Of a stretch of DNA of 64,000 nt, positions 18,857-26,650 are shown one piece after another. The notes below the pieces were generated by a model. That model made no database searches and was not told the origin of the DNA. It saw nothing but the letters and a program-made list of their open reading frames with translations. The DNA comes from Natronocella acetinitrilica (GTDB lineage: Bacteria > Pseudomonadota > Gammaproteobacteria > Nitrococcales > Aquisalimonadaceae): NCBI RefSeq assembly GCF_024170285.1, contig NZ_JALJXV010000011.1, positions 103,268 through 167,267 of the forward strand, written 5' to 3'. How positions within the stretch are numbered: the first letter of the stretch is position 1; each line of letters starts with the position of its first letter. Both the position numbers and the translations under genes were made by a program.

Positions 18857-20203
18857 ATGAGTGAGCATTTCGATCTGTTGGCGGTTGGTGGCGGTAGCGG
18901 AGGCCTCGCGACGGCCAGGCGGGCGGCGCGTCATGGTGCCAGGGCTGCGGTGATCGAGTCCGCCCGCCTCGGCGGTACCTGCGTCAACGTTGGCTGTGTA
19001 CCCAAAAAGGTCATGTGGAACGCAGCGCACACCATGGACGCGCTGCGCCGCGCCGGCGATTACGGCATTCAGGCTGGTGCACCAAGGCTGGACTGGCCGG
19101 TTTTGAAATCCCGCCGGGATGCCTATATCGAGCGACTCAATGGCATCTATGCCCGCAACCTGGGGAAGGATGCGGTAACTGTATTCCAGGGCCACGGCAG
19201 GTTTGCCGGGCCGGCGGAACTGGAAGTGGACGGCCAGCGCATCACCGCAGATCACATCGTGATTGCCACCGGTGGCAAGCCAGTGTGGCCGCGAATTCCC
19301 GGGGCCGAACTGGGGATCGATTCCGATGGTTTCTTCGAACTCGCGACACAGCCCCGGCGTGTGGCTGTGGTGGGTGCCGGCTACATTGCCGTTGAACTTG
19401 CCGGCGTCCTGGCAGGGCTGGGTAGCGACGTGTCCCTGGTGGTGCGCCGCGATGGACCGCTGCGTGGTTTTGACGCCCTGCTCCAGGAGGGGCTGGTGGA
19501 GGCTTTGCCCCAGGGTGGCGTGAATCTGATCAACCGCTTCACCCCGTCGGCAGTGCGTGGCGAGCCGGGGCGGCTCTCTCTGCACGCAGAGGACGGCCGC
19601 TCGCTGGATGATCTGGATGCCGTGATCTGGGCCATTGGCCGACACGCCAATACGGACGGACTCGGGCTCGAGGCCACCGGTGTAGTGGTGAACGAGCGCG
19701 GCGATATCCCAGTGGATGCCTGGCAGAACACCAACGTCTCCGGCATCTATGCACTGGGGGACATTACGGGCCAGATCCCGCTGACACCGGTGGCCATCGC
19801 CGCCGGACGACGCCTGTCGGATCGCCTCTTCGGTGGCATGACAGAGCGCAAGCTGGACTATGAGAACGTCCCCACAGTGGTCTTCAGCCACCCGCCCATT
19901 GGCACTGTCGGTCTCACCGAGGCCGAGGCGCGGGAGCAATTCGGCGACGCTGTGCAGGTGTTCTCCACCGCATTTGTGGCCATGGACTACGCCCTGGGAG
20001 AGCACAAGCCGCGAACTCGCATGAAGCTTGTCACCGTCGGCGCGGAGCAGCGGGTGGTGGGTGTGCATGTGATTGGCACCGGTGCGGACGAAATGCTGCA
20101 GGGCTTCGCGGTGGCCGTGCGTATGGGTGCAAGCAAGGCGGATTTCGACAACACTGTTGCCATACACCCCACCAGTGCTGAAGAACTGGTCACCATGGTG
20201 TAG
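18857..20203 (+). CDS. gor: Glutathione-disulfide reductase
   Basis: A 448-residue FAD enzyme that keeps glutathione reduced with NADPH. It starts at the ATG in GGACATGAGTGAGC, since the N-terminus from there is the FAD Rossmann motif ([20 protein letters not shown]). The redox cysteines are in [13 protein letters not shown]. The NADPH fold has [15 protein letters not shown], and the C-terminal interface has the active-site His in [11 protein letters not shown]. Length is normal. It diverges from prlC and is followed 30 bases later by the carbonic-anhydrase-like gene on the same strand. Confidence 0.94.
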   Translation: MSEHFDLLAVGGGSGGLATARRAARHGARAAVIESARLGGTCVNVGCVPKKVMWNAAHTMDALRRAGDYGIQAGAPRLDWPVLKSRRDAYIERLNGIYARNLGKDAVTVFQGHGRFAGPAELEVDGQRITADHIVIATGGKPVWPRIPGAELGIDSDGFFELATQPRRVAVVGAGYIAVELAGVLAGLGSDVSLVVRRDGPLRGFDALLQEGLVEALPQGGVNLINRFTPSAVRGEPGRLSLHAEDGRSLDDLDAVIWAIGRHANTDGLGLEATGVVVNERGDIPVDAWQNTNVSGIYALGDITGQIPLTPVAIAAGRRLSDRLFGGMTERKLDYENVPTVVFSHPPIGTVGLTEAEAREQFGDAVQVFSTAFVAMDYALGEHKPRTRMKLVTVGAEQRVVGVHVIGTGADEMLQGFAVAVRMGASKADFDNTVAIHPTSAEELVTMV

Positions 20204-20233
20204 GCCGAGGCCTATAAAAAAAGAGAGAACCCG

Positions 20234-20764
20234 ATGCTACGAACATTCGAAAGTTGCCGCCCGGTGCTGGCCTCCTCGGCCTGGGTCGACGCCACGGCCC
20301 TGGTGGTGGGTGATGTGGAGCTGGCCGCCGATGTTTCCGTCTGGCCGATGACGGTGGTTCGGGGAGATGTCAATCACGTGCGTATCGGTGCCCGGACGAA
20401 CATCCAGGATGGCACGATCATCCATGTGGCCCATGATCGGGAAGGCGTGCAAAAGGGCTTTCCCACGCTGATTGGAGAGGACTGCACCATCGGTCACCGT
20501 GCCATCGTGCACGCCTGCACCGTCGGTGATGCCTGTCTGATCGGCATGGCCGCCACGGTGATGGATGGCGCAGTGCTGGAAGACGAGGTAATCCTTGCCG
20601 CTGGCGCACTGGTGCCCCCCGGTAAACGGCTGGAGAGCGGCCATCTGTACGTGGGGTCGCCGGCTCGCATGCAGCGCTGTCTGTCGGACAAGGAACGTGA
20701 ATTCCTGCGCTATTCGGCGGCGCATTACGTCAAGCTCAAGAACCGCCATCGTTACGGCCGTTAG
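20234..20764 (+). CDS. Gamma-carbonic-anhydrase-like hexapeptide protein (YrdA type)
   Basis: A 176-residue left-handed beta-helix protein with hexapeptide repeats (GARTNIQDGTIIHV, GHRAIVHACTVGDACLIGMAATVMDGAVLEDEVILAAGALV). Three metal-binding histidines are in place: IIHVAHD and GHRAIVHAC. It forms a trimer with a metal at each interface. Family members are either carbonic anhydrases or proteins of unknown role, so activity is uncertain. The ATG follows GAGAGA. It is probably co-transcribed with gor. Confidence 0.88.
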   Translation: MLRTFESCRPVLASSAWVDATALVVGDVELAADVSVWPMTVVRGDVNHVRIGARTNIQDGTIIHVAHDREGVQKGFPTLIGEDCTIGHRAIVHACTVGDACLIGMAATVMDGAVLEDEVILAAGALVPPGKRLESGHLYVGSPARMQRCLSDKEREFLRYSAAHYVKLKNRHRYGR

Positions 20765-20780
20765 TGGGCTGCTGTGTCCT

Positions 20781-20942
20781 TCAGGGTCCGCGTCGCCCGA
20801 AAATCAGGGACACCAGAAACAGAATGATGAATAGTACGAAGAGAACCTGCGCCATCCACGCCGCCGTGCCGGCGATGCCGGAAAACCCGAGCACGGCGGC
20901 CCCGATGGCGACGATGAGGAAAATCAGTGCCCAGGACAACAC
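20781..20942 (-). CDS. DUF1328 small membrane protein
   Basis: A 53-residue hydrophobic peptide starting at a GTG with GGAG upstream. The sequence begins (M)[19 protein letters not shown] and continues [15 protein letters not shown], then a second helix ending [11 protein letters not shown]. Two helices with the FSGIAG turn define DUF1328 (YtjA-like) inner-membrane peptides, whose role is unknown. It is on the opposite strand to the hexapeptide protein, whose stop is 17 bases away. The frame is easy to miss because overlapping frames are also open. Confidence 0.85.
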   Translation of the reverse strand: MLSWALIFLIVAIGAAVLGFSGIAGTAAWMAQVLFVLFIILFLVSLIFGRRGP

Positions 20943-21065
20943 GAGGTAGCATCTCCGGCATGGTGAGGACAGGGAGCCCGGCAGCGGGCGTTAGACTTTC
21001 ACCTTAGATCGGACCGTGCCGCTGTCAACTGAAATCGGAAACAGGCCGGTCACGGGAGCCCACAC

Positions 21066-22112
21066 TTGAGCCGCCAACCCTTCGAAATAGCCGGCGTGCG
21101 TGTCAGGCCCGGCACCCGTCAGACTCTGGACCTCCCGGCGGGCCATCTCTACACGCATACGCCATTGACCATCCCGCTGCAGGTCATTCATGGCCGCCGC
21201 GCCGGGCCATGTCTGGTGGTTTCCGCGGCTGTGCATGGCGACGAGATCAACGGCGTCGAGATCATCCGTCGACTGTTGCGGCACAAGACGCTGGATCGTC
21301 TCGCCGGCACCCTGGTGGCCGTGCCCATCGTCAACGTGCTGGGCTTTACAGGGCGCTCGCGTTACCTGCCGGATCGCCGCGATCTGAATCGCAGCTTCCC
21401 TGGTAGTGAAGCCGGTTCCATGGCATCGCGTCTGGCCCATCTTTTCCGCACCCAGGTTCTCGCCCATGCCAGCCACGTCATCGATCTGCACACCGCCGCG
21501 ATTCATCGCGACAACCTTCCGCAGATCCGCGCCGATCTGGATCACCCCGGCGACGAGGCACTGGCCCGGGCAACCGGTTTGCCGGTGCTCATCCACTCTC
21601 CCTTGATCGACGGGAGTCTGCGCAGGGCCGCGCGGGAACTGGGGGTGCCGGTGGTGACCTACGAGGCGGGGGAGGCCCTGCGTTTCGACGAAGCGGCCAT
21701 CCGCGCTGGGGTGCGGGGCATCCTGCGGGCCATGCGTGAACTGGACATGCTGGCGGCACCGCGCGGGCGCCGCCAGACCGAGCCGACACCGCTGGTGGCG
21801 GATGCCTCCCTGTGGGTGCGGGCGCCCCAGGACGGCATACTCCGGGCGGCGGTGGCCCTGGGGGCCCATGTGGCCGCCGGTCAGCCCATGGGCTGGGTGG
21901 CAGACCCGTTCGGCGAGCGGGAAACCGCGGTGGAATCTCCCGTGGCGGGCGTGGTGATCGGTCGTACCAACCTGCCCCTGGTGCATCAGGGCGAGGCCCT
22001 GTTCCACGTGGCGCGCTTCCAGCGCGGTCGCCGCGCAGCACTGCAGCTGGAGCGCTTCAGCGAGACCCTGGATCAGATTGACGACGACTGGGCAGAGCCG
22101 CCCATCGTGTGA
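21066..22112 (+). CDS. Succinylglutamate desuccinylase/aspartoacylase-family hydrolase
   Basis: A 348-residue zinc hydrolase of the M14-like AstE/aspartoacylase type. The start is a TTG after CGGGAG, and the next in-frame codons lie inside the domain. Zinc ligands are seen in VHGDEINGVEIIRR (His, Glu) and VIDLHTAAIHRDNLPQ (His). The last third is a beta-sandwich lid (RAPQDGILRAAVALGAHVAAGQPMG and similar). It probably cleaves an amide of an acylated amino acid or modified peptide. Proteins of this branch are often found near rimK, which is not present here. It ends six bases before a convergent gene. Confidence 0.85.
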   Translation: MSRQPFEIAGVRVRPGTRQTLDLPAGHLYTHTPLTIPLQVIHGRRAGPCLVVSAAVHGDEINGVEIIRRLLRHKTLDRLAGTLVAVPIVNVLGFTGRSRYLPDRRDLNRSFPGSEAGSMASRLAHLFRTQVLAHASHVIDLHTAAIHRDNLPQIRADLDHPGDEALARATGLPVLIHSPLIDGSLRRAARELGVPVVTYEAGEALRFDEAAIRAGVRGILRAMRELDMLAAPRGRRQTEPTPLVADASLWVRAPQDGILRAAVALGAHVAAGQPMGWVADPFGERETAVESPVAGVVIGRTNLPLVHQGEALFHVARFQRGRRAALQLERFSETLDQIDDDWAEPPIV

Positions 22113-22118
22113 CTCGTC

Positions 22119-23153
22119 TCAGGCCTGGTTGCGCAGCGACTGCCGCCATTGCCGCGCGCCGAGCACGATCAGCGCGAGCCCGACCATCCACAGCCAGTGC
22201 CAGTAGTCGAATCGGCTTGATCCAAGATGGTAGACCCCACCGGCCGTCAGGACGGGCGTGCCCTGTCGATCGATGATCCAGCTCACCCCGGTTTCAGGCC
22301 CGTCCCCGACGTGATCATAGTGTCGGGCGCGGCCTCGTGTCTCAAGGCTGCTTTCTCGCTCCACCAGGTCCAACCCATGCAGGCCATCGTCGCTGCCAAT
22401 CCAAAGCCTCTGCACACCATCCGCCTCTGCCGCCACTGCCAGTGCAAGGATTCGGCGATCTCCCGGCCCGTCATCAATACGGTGCCAGCGTTCCCCGGGT
22501 GCTATCTGCCAGTAAAGGCCCTGATCCGTACCGGCCAGAACAAGGCCGCCCGCCGTGGTGGCGAGACTCAGGCCGTTGAGCGGAAGTGGTAATCCCGCAT
22601 TGTTGGTTGACCAATCCAGTTCAGGCACTCTCGCCCCCAATAGCCCCTCGCCGATACTCGCCGCGTGCAGGAAGGTTTCGTCATCCCGGCGATGTTCCAG
22701 CAGTCGGTAAACCGCCGCATCCGGGCCTGTGGTCTGCCACCCGCCCTGGTCCAGTGCGAGCACGCCGGCACCTGTTGCCACCAAAAGTCGCTGATCAAGG
22801 CGAAGCAGATCGCTTACCCGTGCCGCGCCCGGTAACGCGGCTTCCGGTTCCGGGAGCAGCCCACGGGCCGTCCCGGCGGGTATTTCATCAGGATGCCCCC
22901 GCAGCACCGTGATGGCCCGGCCGTCAGCGTCCTGATCCGCAAGTTCCCAATCGCCGCGGCGATAGCGCCATAGCTCACCGCGCTCCGTGCCCACCAGAAG
23001 CTCGTCATCCGTGGCCACCAGAGCCATGGCATGCCCCTCCCGGGGCGGGTCGAGTAGGACCAACCGCTCGCCGCCGGGGAGCCATGGGGCTGCGAGTGTC
23101 AGCAGCGTGCCGAGGCCGAGCAACACGGCAGCAACTGCGGGGATACGAGGCAT
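22119..23153 (-). CDS. Exported beta-propeller-like protein with C-terminal anchor
   Basis: The 344-residue product starts at the ATG at 23153, where a signal sequence begins (PRIPAVAAVLLGLGTLLTLAAPWLP). The open frame extends 90 codons upstream without signal character. The body is built of repeated blade-like units (DDELLVGTERGELWRY, QRLLVATGAGVLAL, GGLVLAGTDQGLYW, RLWIGSDDGLHGL) reminiscent of the two-component-regulator propeller. Near the end is a helix (FDYWHWLWMVGLALIVLGA) followed by a basic tail, so the propeller is probably periplasmic and membrane-tethered. No enzyme motif is seen. It diverges from the next exported pair. Confidence 0.65.
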   Translation of the reverse strand: MPRIPAVAAVLLGLGTLLTLAAPWLPGGERLVLLDPPREGHAMALVATDDELLVGTERGELWRYRRGDWELADQDADGRAITVLRGHPDEIPAGTARGLLPEPEAALPGAARVSDLLRLDQRLLVATGAGVLALDQGGWQTTGPDAAVYRLLEHRRDDETFLHAASIGEGLLGARVPELDWSTNNAGLPLPLNGLSLATTAGGLVLAGTDQGLYWQIAPGERWHRIDDGPGDRRILALAVAAEADGVQRLWIGSDDGLHGLDLVERESSLETRGRARHYDHVGDGPETGVSWIIDRQGTPVLTAGGVYHLGSSRFDYWHWLWMVGLALIVLGARQWRQSLRNQA

Positions 23154-23314
23154 GGTTTTTGATCCGAGGTCGTCATGAGTGCACCCACAGTATGCCATCA
23201 AGCGCGGGTTGTGAACTGCGCCGCAGACTGTCGGCCCCCTGGTTTGATAGACTTCAAAACACATAAAAACAGACGCATACAAGATAAATCTAAACTTGAT
23301 TCTTGGGGCTGTTC

Positions 23315-23968
23315 GTGACAGGGACCCGACTCTGGATTCAGCGCGCCGGGCTAGCGTTTGTCTTGCTTGCATCGGTAATGGGTACAGCCGCCGAACCTTT
23401 TGACGAAGGGGGCTGCGAGGCCCTGACATTCGCCAGCATCCTCGCCGGGGATCCGGGCGCCGATGATGATCGACGCCTGCAGCTCGCCCGGGCCATGTTG
23501 CTGCAACCCCATTGTGTCGAGATCAGCGGCACACTGGTTGGTGCGACAACTCTCGCCGGCGAGGCCATTTTCGGGCAGCCCACGCCTGGTCACGGCCCCC
23601 GGCAGTTCGAAGCGATCAACGACTCCAGTGCACACAGTCCATTACCACCGCCCCGGGATGCCGTGGAAAGGCTGCTGGACGCGTTGATCCGGGCCTGGAA
23701 CGGCCTCGATTTCGGCGATTTCCTCGATGATGCCTTTCCCGACCGCGAGCGCCTGCTGGCCGAACTGGCCGAGAGGCCACCAGCGGCTGCCGCCAGGCTG
23801 GTTGCCGTCGGTCCGATTCAACCGCTGGACGAGCGCTGGGATGGTGCCATCCGGATCGTCCGCGTGCTGGTGGAAGTTCGTGTAGAGACGCGACAGAGCG
23901 GGGCAGAGGTAGCGGATGGCATTGGACGCCACGAATTGGTTCTGTCTGTGATGAGTCGGGTGCCCTGA
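23315..23968 (+). CDS. Exported protein, unknown function
   Basis: The 217-residue protein from a GTG (TTG at 23303 is the alternative) has a signal sequence (RAGLAFVLLASVMGTAAE). The mature part has two cysteines (EGGCEALTFAS, QPHCVEI), a Pro-rich middle and a C-terminal beta-rich segment (GAIRIVRVLVEVRVET). The cysteines could form a disulfide. It is translationally coupled to the next gene by TGATG. I do not recognise the family. The AT-rich 160 bases upstream probably hold divergent promoters for this gene and the propeller gene. Confidence 0.6.
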   Translation: MTGTRLWIQRAGLAFVLLASVMGTAAEPFDEGGCEALTFASILAGDPGADDDRRLQLARAMLLQPHCVEISGTLVGATTLAGEAIFGQPTPGHGPRQFEAINDSSAHSPLPPPRDAVERLLDALIRAWNGLDFGDFLDDAFPDRERLLAELAERPPAAAARLVAVGPIQPLDERWDGAIRIVRVLVEVRVETRQSGAEVADGIGRHELVLSVMSRVP

Positions 23969-25542
23969 TGCGCTGGCGCAGCCTGCTCTGTCTGCTACCC
24001 ATGCTGCTGATTGGCGGTGCGGCGGCGGGGGAGCAACAACTGGCCGGCGAGATCACCACCCGTGCCGACTACTACCAGCGCTCCGGCAATACTCTGCGTC
24101 TCCCCCCACGCTACGCCCACGAGGGCTGGCATGTGTATCAGGATGTCGGCCTGCGAGGCAGTTACCGGGCCGATGGTGCGGTCACCACATTCAGACTTGC
24201 CGGTGTGTTAAGCGAATCGGACTATCGCACGGATGACCGGACCAGCCGGCTGGAATGGGTACACCTGCGCCACGAACAATCCGGCGTCGCCGTCCCCTAT
24301 CGCCTGGATCTGGGTGATCAACCGGCATACTTCACGCCCCTGACGCTGGATCGGACCTTGCGGGCCGTGCGTGTGGAGGCCCAACCCCGGCCGGGTCAGT
24401 CCGTGGTCTGGCTTTCCGGACGGGAGCGTGACGATCAGTTGACTGCCGCCAGTTTTTCGCCCCAGCGTGAACTGCCGCATCAGGTCCACGGCGGCTCCTG
24501 GCTGCTTCAACCGTCGGCTGACCGGCGCTATTCCGTCAATGTGGTCTACCAGCAACCGGATGAGGCCTGGGCGAATGACGGCAGCGTTGTTGGCAGTGTT
24601 ACTGCGGCCTGGGACACGCAGCTGTTATCCCAGCAACTGGCCACCGACGTTGAATTGGCGCATCAGGACGGGCGCTCTATCGCCGATGAGTCTCGGGGTG
24701 GTCAGGGTGTGCGACTGGGCCTGCGCGGGCGTGACCGCCGCCAGCAACTGCGTTATGACATGGCCTTCCGCCGGCATGCAGCCGGCTTTCTCCCCGTGGC
24801 AGCAGCGGTGGAGCGCGACTCCTCGGCGCTGGATGCCGGTGCAGAGTACGCACTGCAGCCGGGGCTGCGAATCAGCGGCCGCTATAACTCCTTGCTGCAA
24901 CAGGCCAGTGAGCGGGCTTTGCGCACGGATGACTACAGCCTGCGCCTTGAGACCGATGACACGTTCGGCTCATTCGATCGTGCCAGCCATGCATGGAACC
25001 TGCGTCGGCGTGATCGCGGCGATACGCCCGGGCTGGTGGACAGTCGGGCCCACGAGGCTCAGTGGACCGTGCGGGTGGCGCTGGACGGCGAGCGGCGATC
25101 ATCCACGCGCCTCGCGGCCCATTGGCTTGGTGTGGACGACGACACACCACTGGATCAAGATTTTCGTCAGCGGCGATTCGAACTCAGCCACGCCCATAGC
25201 CTCGGTCGTGAGGACCTCACGTTCACCGTGACGCCCGGTGTGGACTACCGCCGTCGGGTCGGGTTCCTGGGGGTCAGCGTGCTAAACCCCACGCTGACCC
25301 TGGCGGCGGTGGCCCACGCGCATCGGATGGGGCTTGCCCTCGGCTATCGCGATATCAGCCCGGATGCCGCCCTGGGTTTCGAGGAGTACGGGCTGACCCT
25401 GGACTACCGTTACCGCGTTCGCCAGCACACTGTTGGCCTGGAATACGATCACCTGCTGCTCGATCCCGAGGACGATACCGCCGGACGCGGATGGCGGGCC
25501 GGCGCTTTCTGGCGGTACGACTTCGATTTTCCAATGCTGTAA
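23968..25542 (+). CDS. Probable outer-membrane beta-barrel protein
   Basis: A 524-residue protein with a signal peptide (SLLCLLPMLLIGGAAA). After it come many alternating hydrophobic/polar stretches of strand length with charged loops (WLSGRERDDQL, RYSVNVVYQQPDEAW, FTVTPGVDYRRRVGFLGVSVL), ending FWRYDFDFPML. The pattern and size suggest an outer-membrane barrel of about 20 strands. The last residue is Leu rather than the usual Phe. It is coupled to the small exported protein upstream, which may be its periplasmic partner. No family could be named. Confidence 0.6.
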   Translation: MRWRSLLCLLPMLLIGGAAAGEQQLAGEITTRADYYQRSGNTLRLPPRYAHEGWHVYQDVGLRGSYRADGAVTTFRLAGVLSESDYRTDDRTSRLEWVHLRHEQSGVAVPYRLDLGDQPAYFTPLTLDRTLRAVRVEAQPRPGQSVVWLSGRERDDQLTAASFSPQRELPHQVHGGSWLLQPSADRRYSVNVVYQQPDEAWANDGSVVGSVTAAWDTQLLSQQLATDVELAHQDGRSIADESRGGQGVRLGLRGRDRRQQLRYDMAFRRHAAGFLPVAAAVERDSSALDAGAEYALQPGLRISGRYNSLLQQASERALRTDDYSLRLETDDTFGSFDRASHAWNLRRRDRGDTPGLVDSRAHEAQWTVRVALDGERRSSTRLAAHWLGVDDDTPLDQDFRQRRFELSHAHSLGREDLTFTVTPGVDYRRRVGFLGVSVLNPTLTLAAVAHAHRMGLALGYRDISPDAALGFEEYGLTLDYRYRVRQHTVGLEYDHLLLDPEDDTAGRGWRAGAFWRYDFDFPML

Positions 25543-25656
25543 CATCGGGCGCTCGAGACGCACCGACCCGATTCATCCTGTGTCTGGCAACCGGAAACCG
25601 CAGCGCTGGCCACCGGTCGAAGCATCCATGACGGCAGCATTGAGGGCAGGCTGAGA

Positions 25657-26379
25657 ATGAGCTGGCATGACGAGGACCGGATCATGCGGGAGGGGCCGCC
25701 GCCGCGCAGGCCCGAACCGCCGCCTGAGCCGGTCGGTCCGCGGGTGCCGAGTGCCTTTCCTCCGGTGGTGCTGAGCCTGATTGCCCTGAATGTGCTGGTG
25801 TTTTTTCTCCAGCCAGGGTCTTTGGGAAGTCCGCTCTACCAGTGGTTCGCACTGTGGCCGCTTGAGCCACCTACCTCGGTGACGGTTCCTTACCCAACCA
25901 GCAGTTTCCAGCCCTGGCAGTTGGTGACCTACGGTTTCCTGCACGGCGGGACGCTGCACCTGTTCGTGAACATGTTCGCCCTGTGGATGTTCGGTACGCC
26001 GCTGGAGCACACCTGGGGCTCGCGGCGCTTCCTGTTCTTTTTCATGTTCTGCGTAGTGGGGGCGGGGCTGATCCAGCTCTTTGTTGCCAGTCAGGCCGCA
26101 GCGGGTGGAGCCATCTATCCCACGGTTGGGGCATCCGGCGGCGTGTTCGGTATCCTGCTCGGGTTCGGCATGCTGTTCCCCAACAACCGGATCATGCTGC
26201 TGATCCCGCCCATCCCGATGAAGGCCAAATATTTCGTCATTGGCTACGGTGCCTTCGAGTTGTTTGCCGGCGTCACCGGCAGCATCGGCGGCATCGCCCA
26301 TTTCGCACACCTGGGTGGCATGCTGTTCGGGTTCTTCCTGATTCAGTACTGGCGGCGCGGTTTTCCGTTCCGGCGGTGA
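25657..26379 (+). CDS. Rhomboid-family intramembrane serine protease
   Basis: A 240-residue polytopic protein that cleaves transmembrane helices. A Pro/Arg-rich cytosolic N-terminus is followed by six helices. Key residues: YGFLHGGTLHLFVNM (oxyanion-loop HxxxxHxxxN pattern), GASGGVFG with the catalytic Ser, and AHFAHLGGML with the catalytic His. The ATG follows a GGCAGGCTGAGA site. Substrates are unknown. Downstream lie two inverted-repeat elements. Confidence 0.92.
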   Translation: MSWHDEDRIMREGPPPRRPEPPPEPVGPRVPSAFPPVVLSLIALNVLVFFLQPGSLGSPLYQWFALWPLEPPTSVTVPYPTSSFQPWQLVTYGFLHGGTLHLFVNMFALWMFGTPLEHTWGSRRFLFFFMFCVVGAGLIQLFVASQAAAGGAIYPTVGASGGVFGILLGFGMLFPNNRIMLLIPPIPMKAKYFVIGYGAFELFAGVTGSIGGIAHFAHLGGMLFGFFLIQYWRRGFPFRR

Positions 26380-26395
26380 GGCGGCTGCAGAGGTT

Positions 26396-26500
26396 GTTGT
26401 GGTGCGTTACGCGCTGCGCCCTAACACACCCTACGCCGGGCTTCGATCGGGGCGGCTCTAGTAGGGTGTGTTAGCGCGCAAGCGCGTAACGCACCACAAC
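26396..26500. repeat. MITE-like inverted repeat, 105 bases
   Basis: Left arm 26396-26434 (GTTGTGGTGCGTTACGCGCT...) and right arm 26461-26500 are reverse complements over about 39 bases with one base gap and one mismatch, separated by 26 bases. The outer parts (GTAGGGTGTGTTAG, CGCGTAACGCACCAC) resemble short palindromic repeats dispersed in many gammaproteobacterial genomes. It may also act as a terminator for the rhomboid gene. No target duplication is obvious. Confidence 0.8.
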
Positions 26501-26528
26501 GGCGGCGGCGCTGGCACCTAATGGTCAT

Positions 26529-26650
26529 GGCACAAACGGAGTGTGGGTGCGCCGCGCGGGGACCGTCAGCGACAGGGATGTCGCTGTCGAGCCCCCATGG
26601 ATGGGTTCACGGCGTGTCCCCGCGCGGCGCACCCGCACTCCGTTTGTGCC
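26529..26650. repeat. MITE-like inverted repeat, 122 bases, abutting the RND gene
   Basis: Arms of 34 bases begin GGCACAAACGGAGTG and end CACTCCGTTTGTGCC, nearly perfect, with one mismatch. The centre holds a second hairpin (CAGCGACA / TGTCGCTG) and a CCCCATGGATGGGTTC unit, common in dispersed repeats of halophilic gammaproteobacteria as I recall them. The right end touches the stop codon of the efflux gene, so the element can serve as its transcription terminator. The two repeats account for nearly all of the 271-base gap after the rhomboid gene. Confidence 0.8.

Noticed and set aside
18731..20167. A minus-strand frame that extends prlC by about 480 codons across gor
   Set aside because: It is antisense to the complete, well-conserved gor gene. 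PrlC from the ATG at 18730 already has the normal 680 residues, and a heat-shock promoter lies inside the extension.
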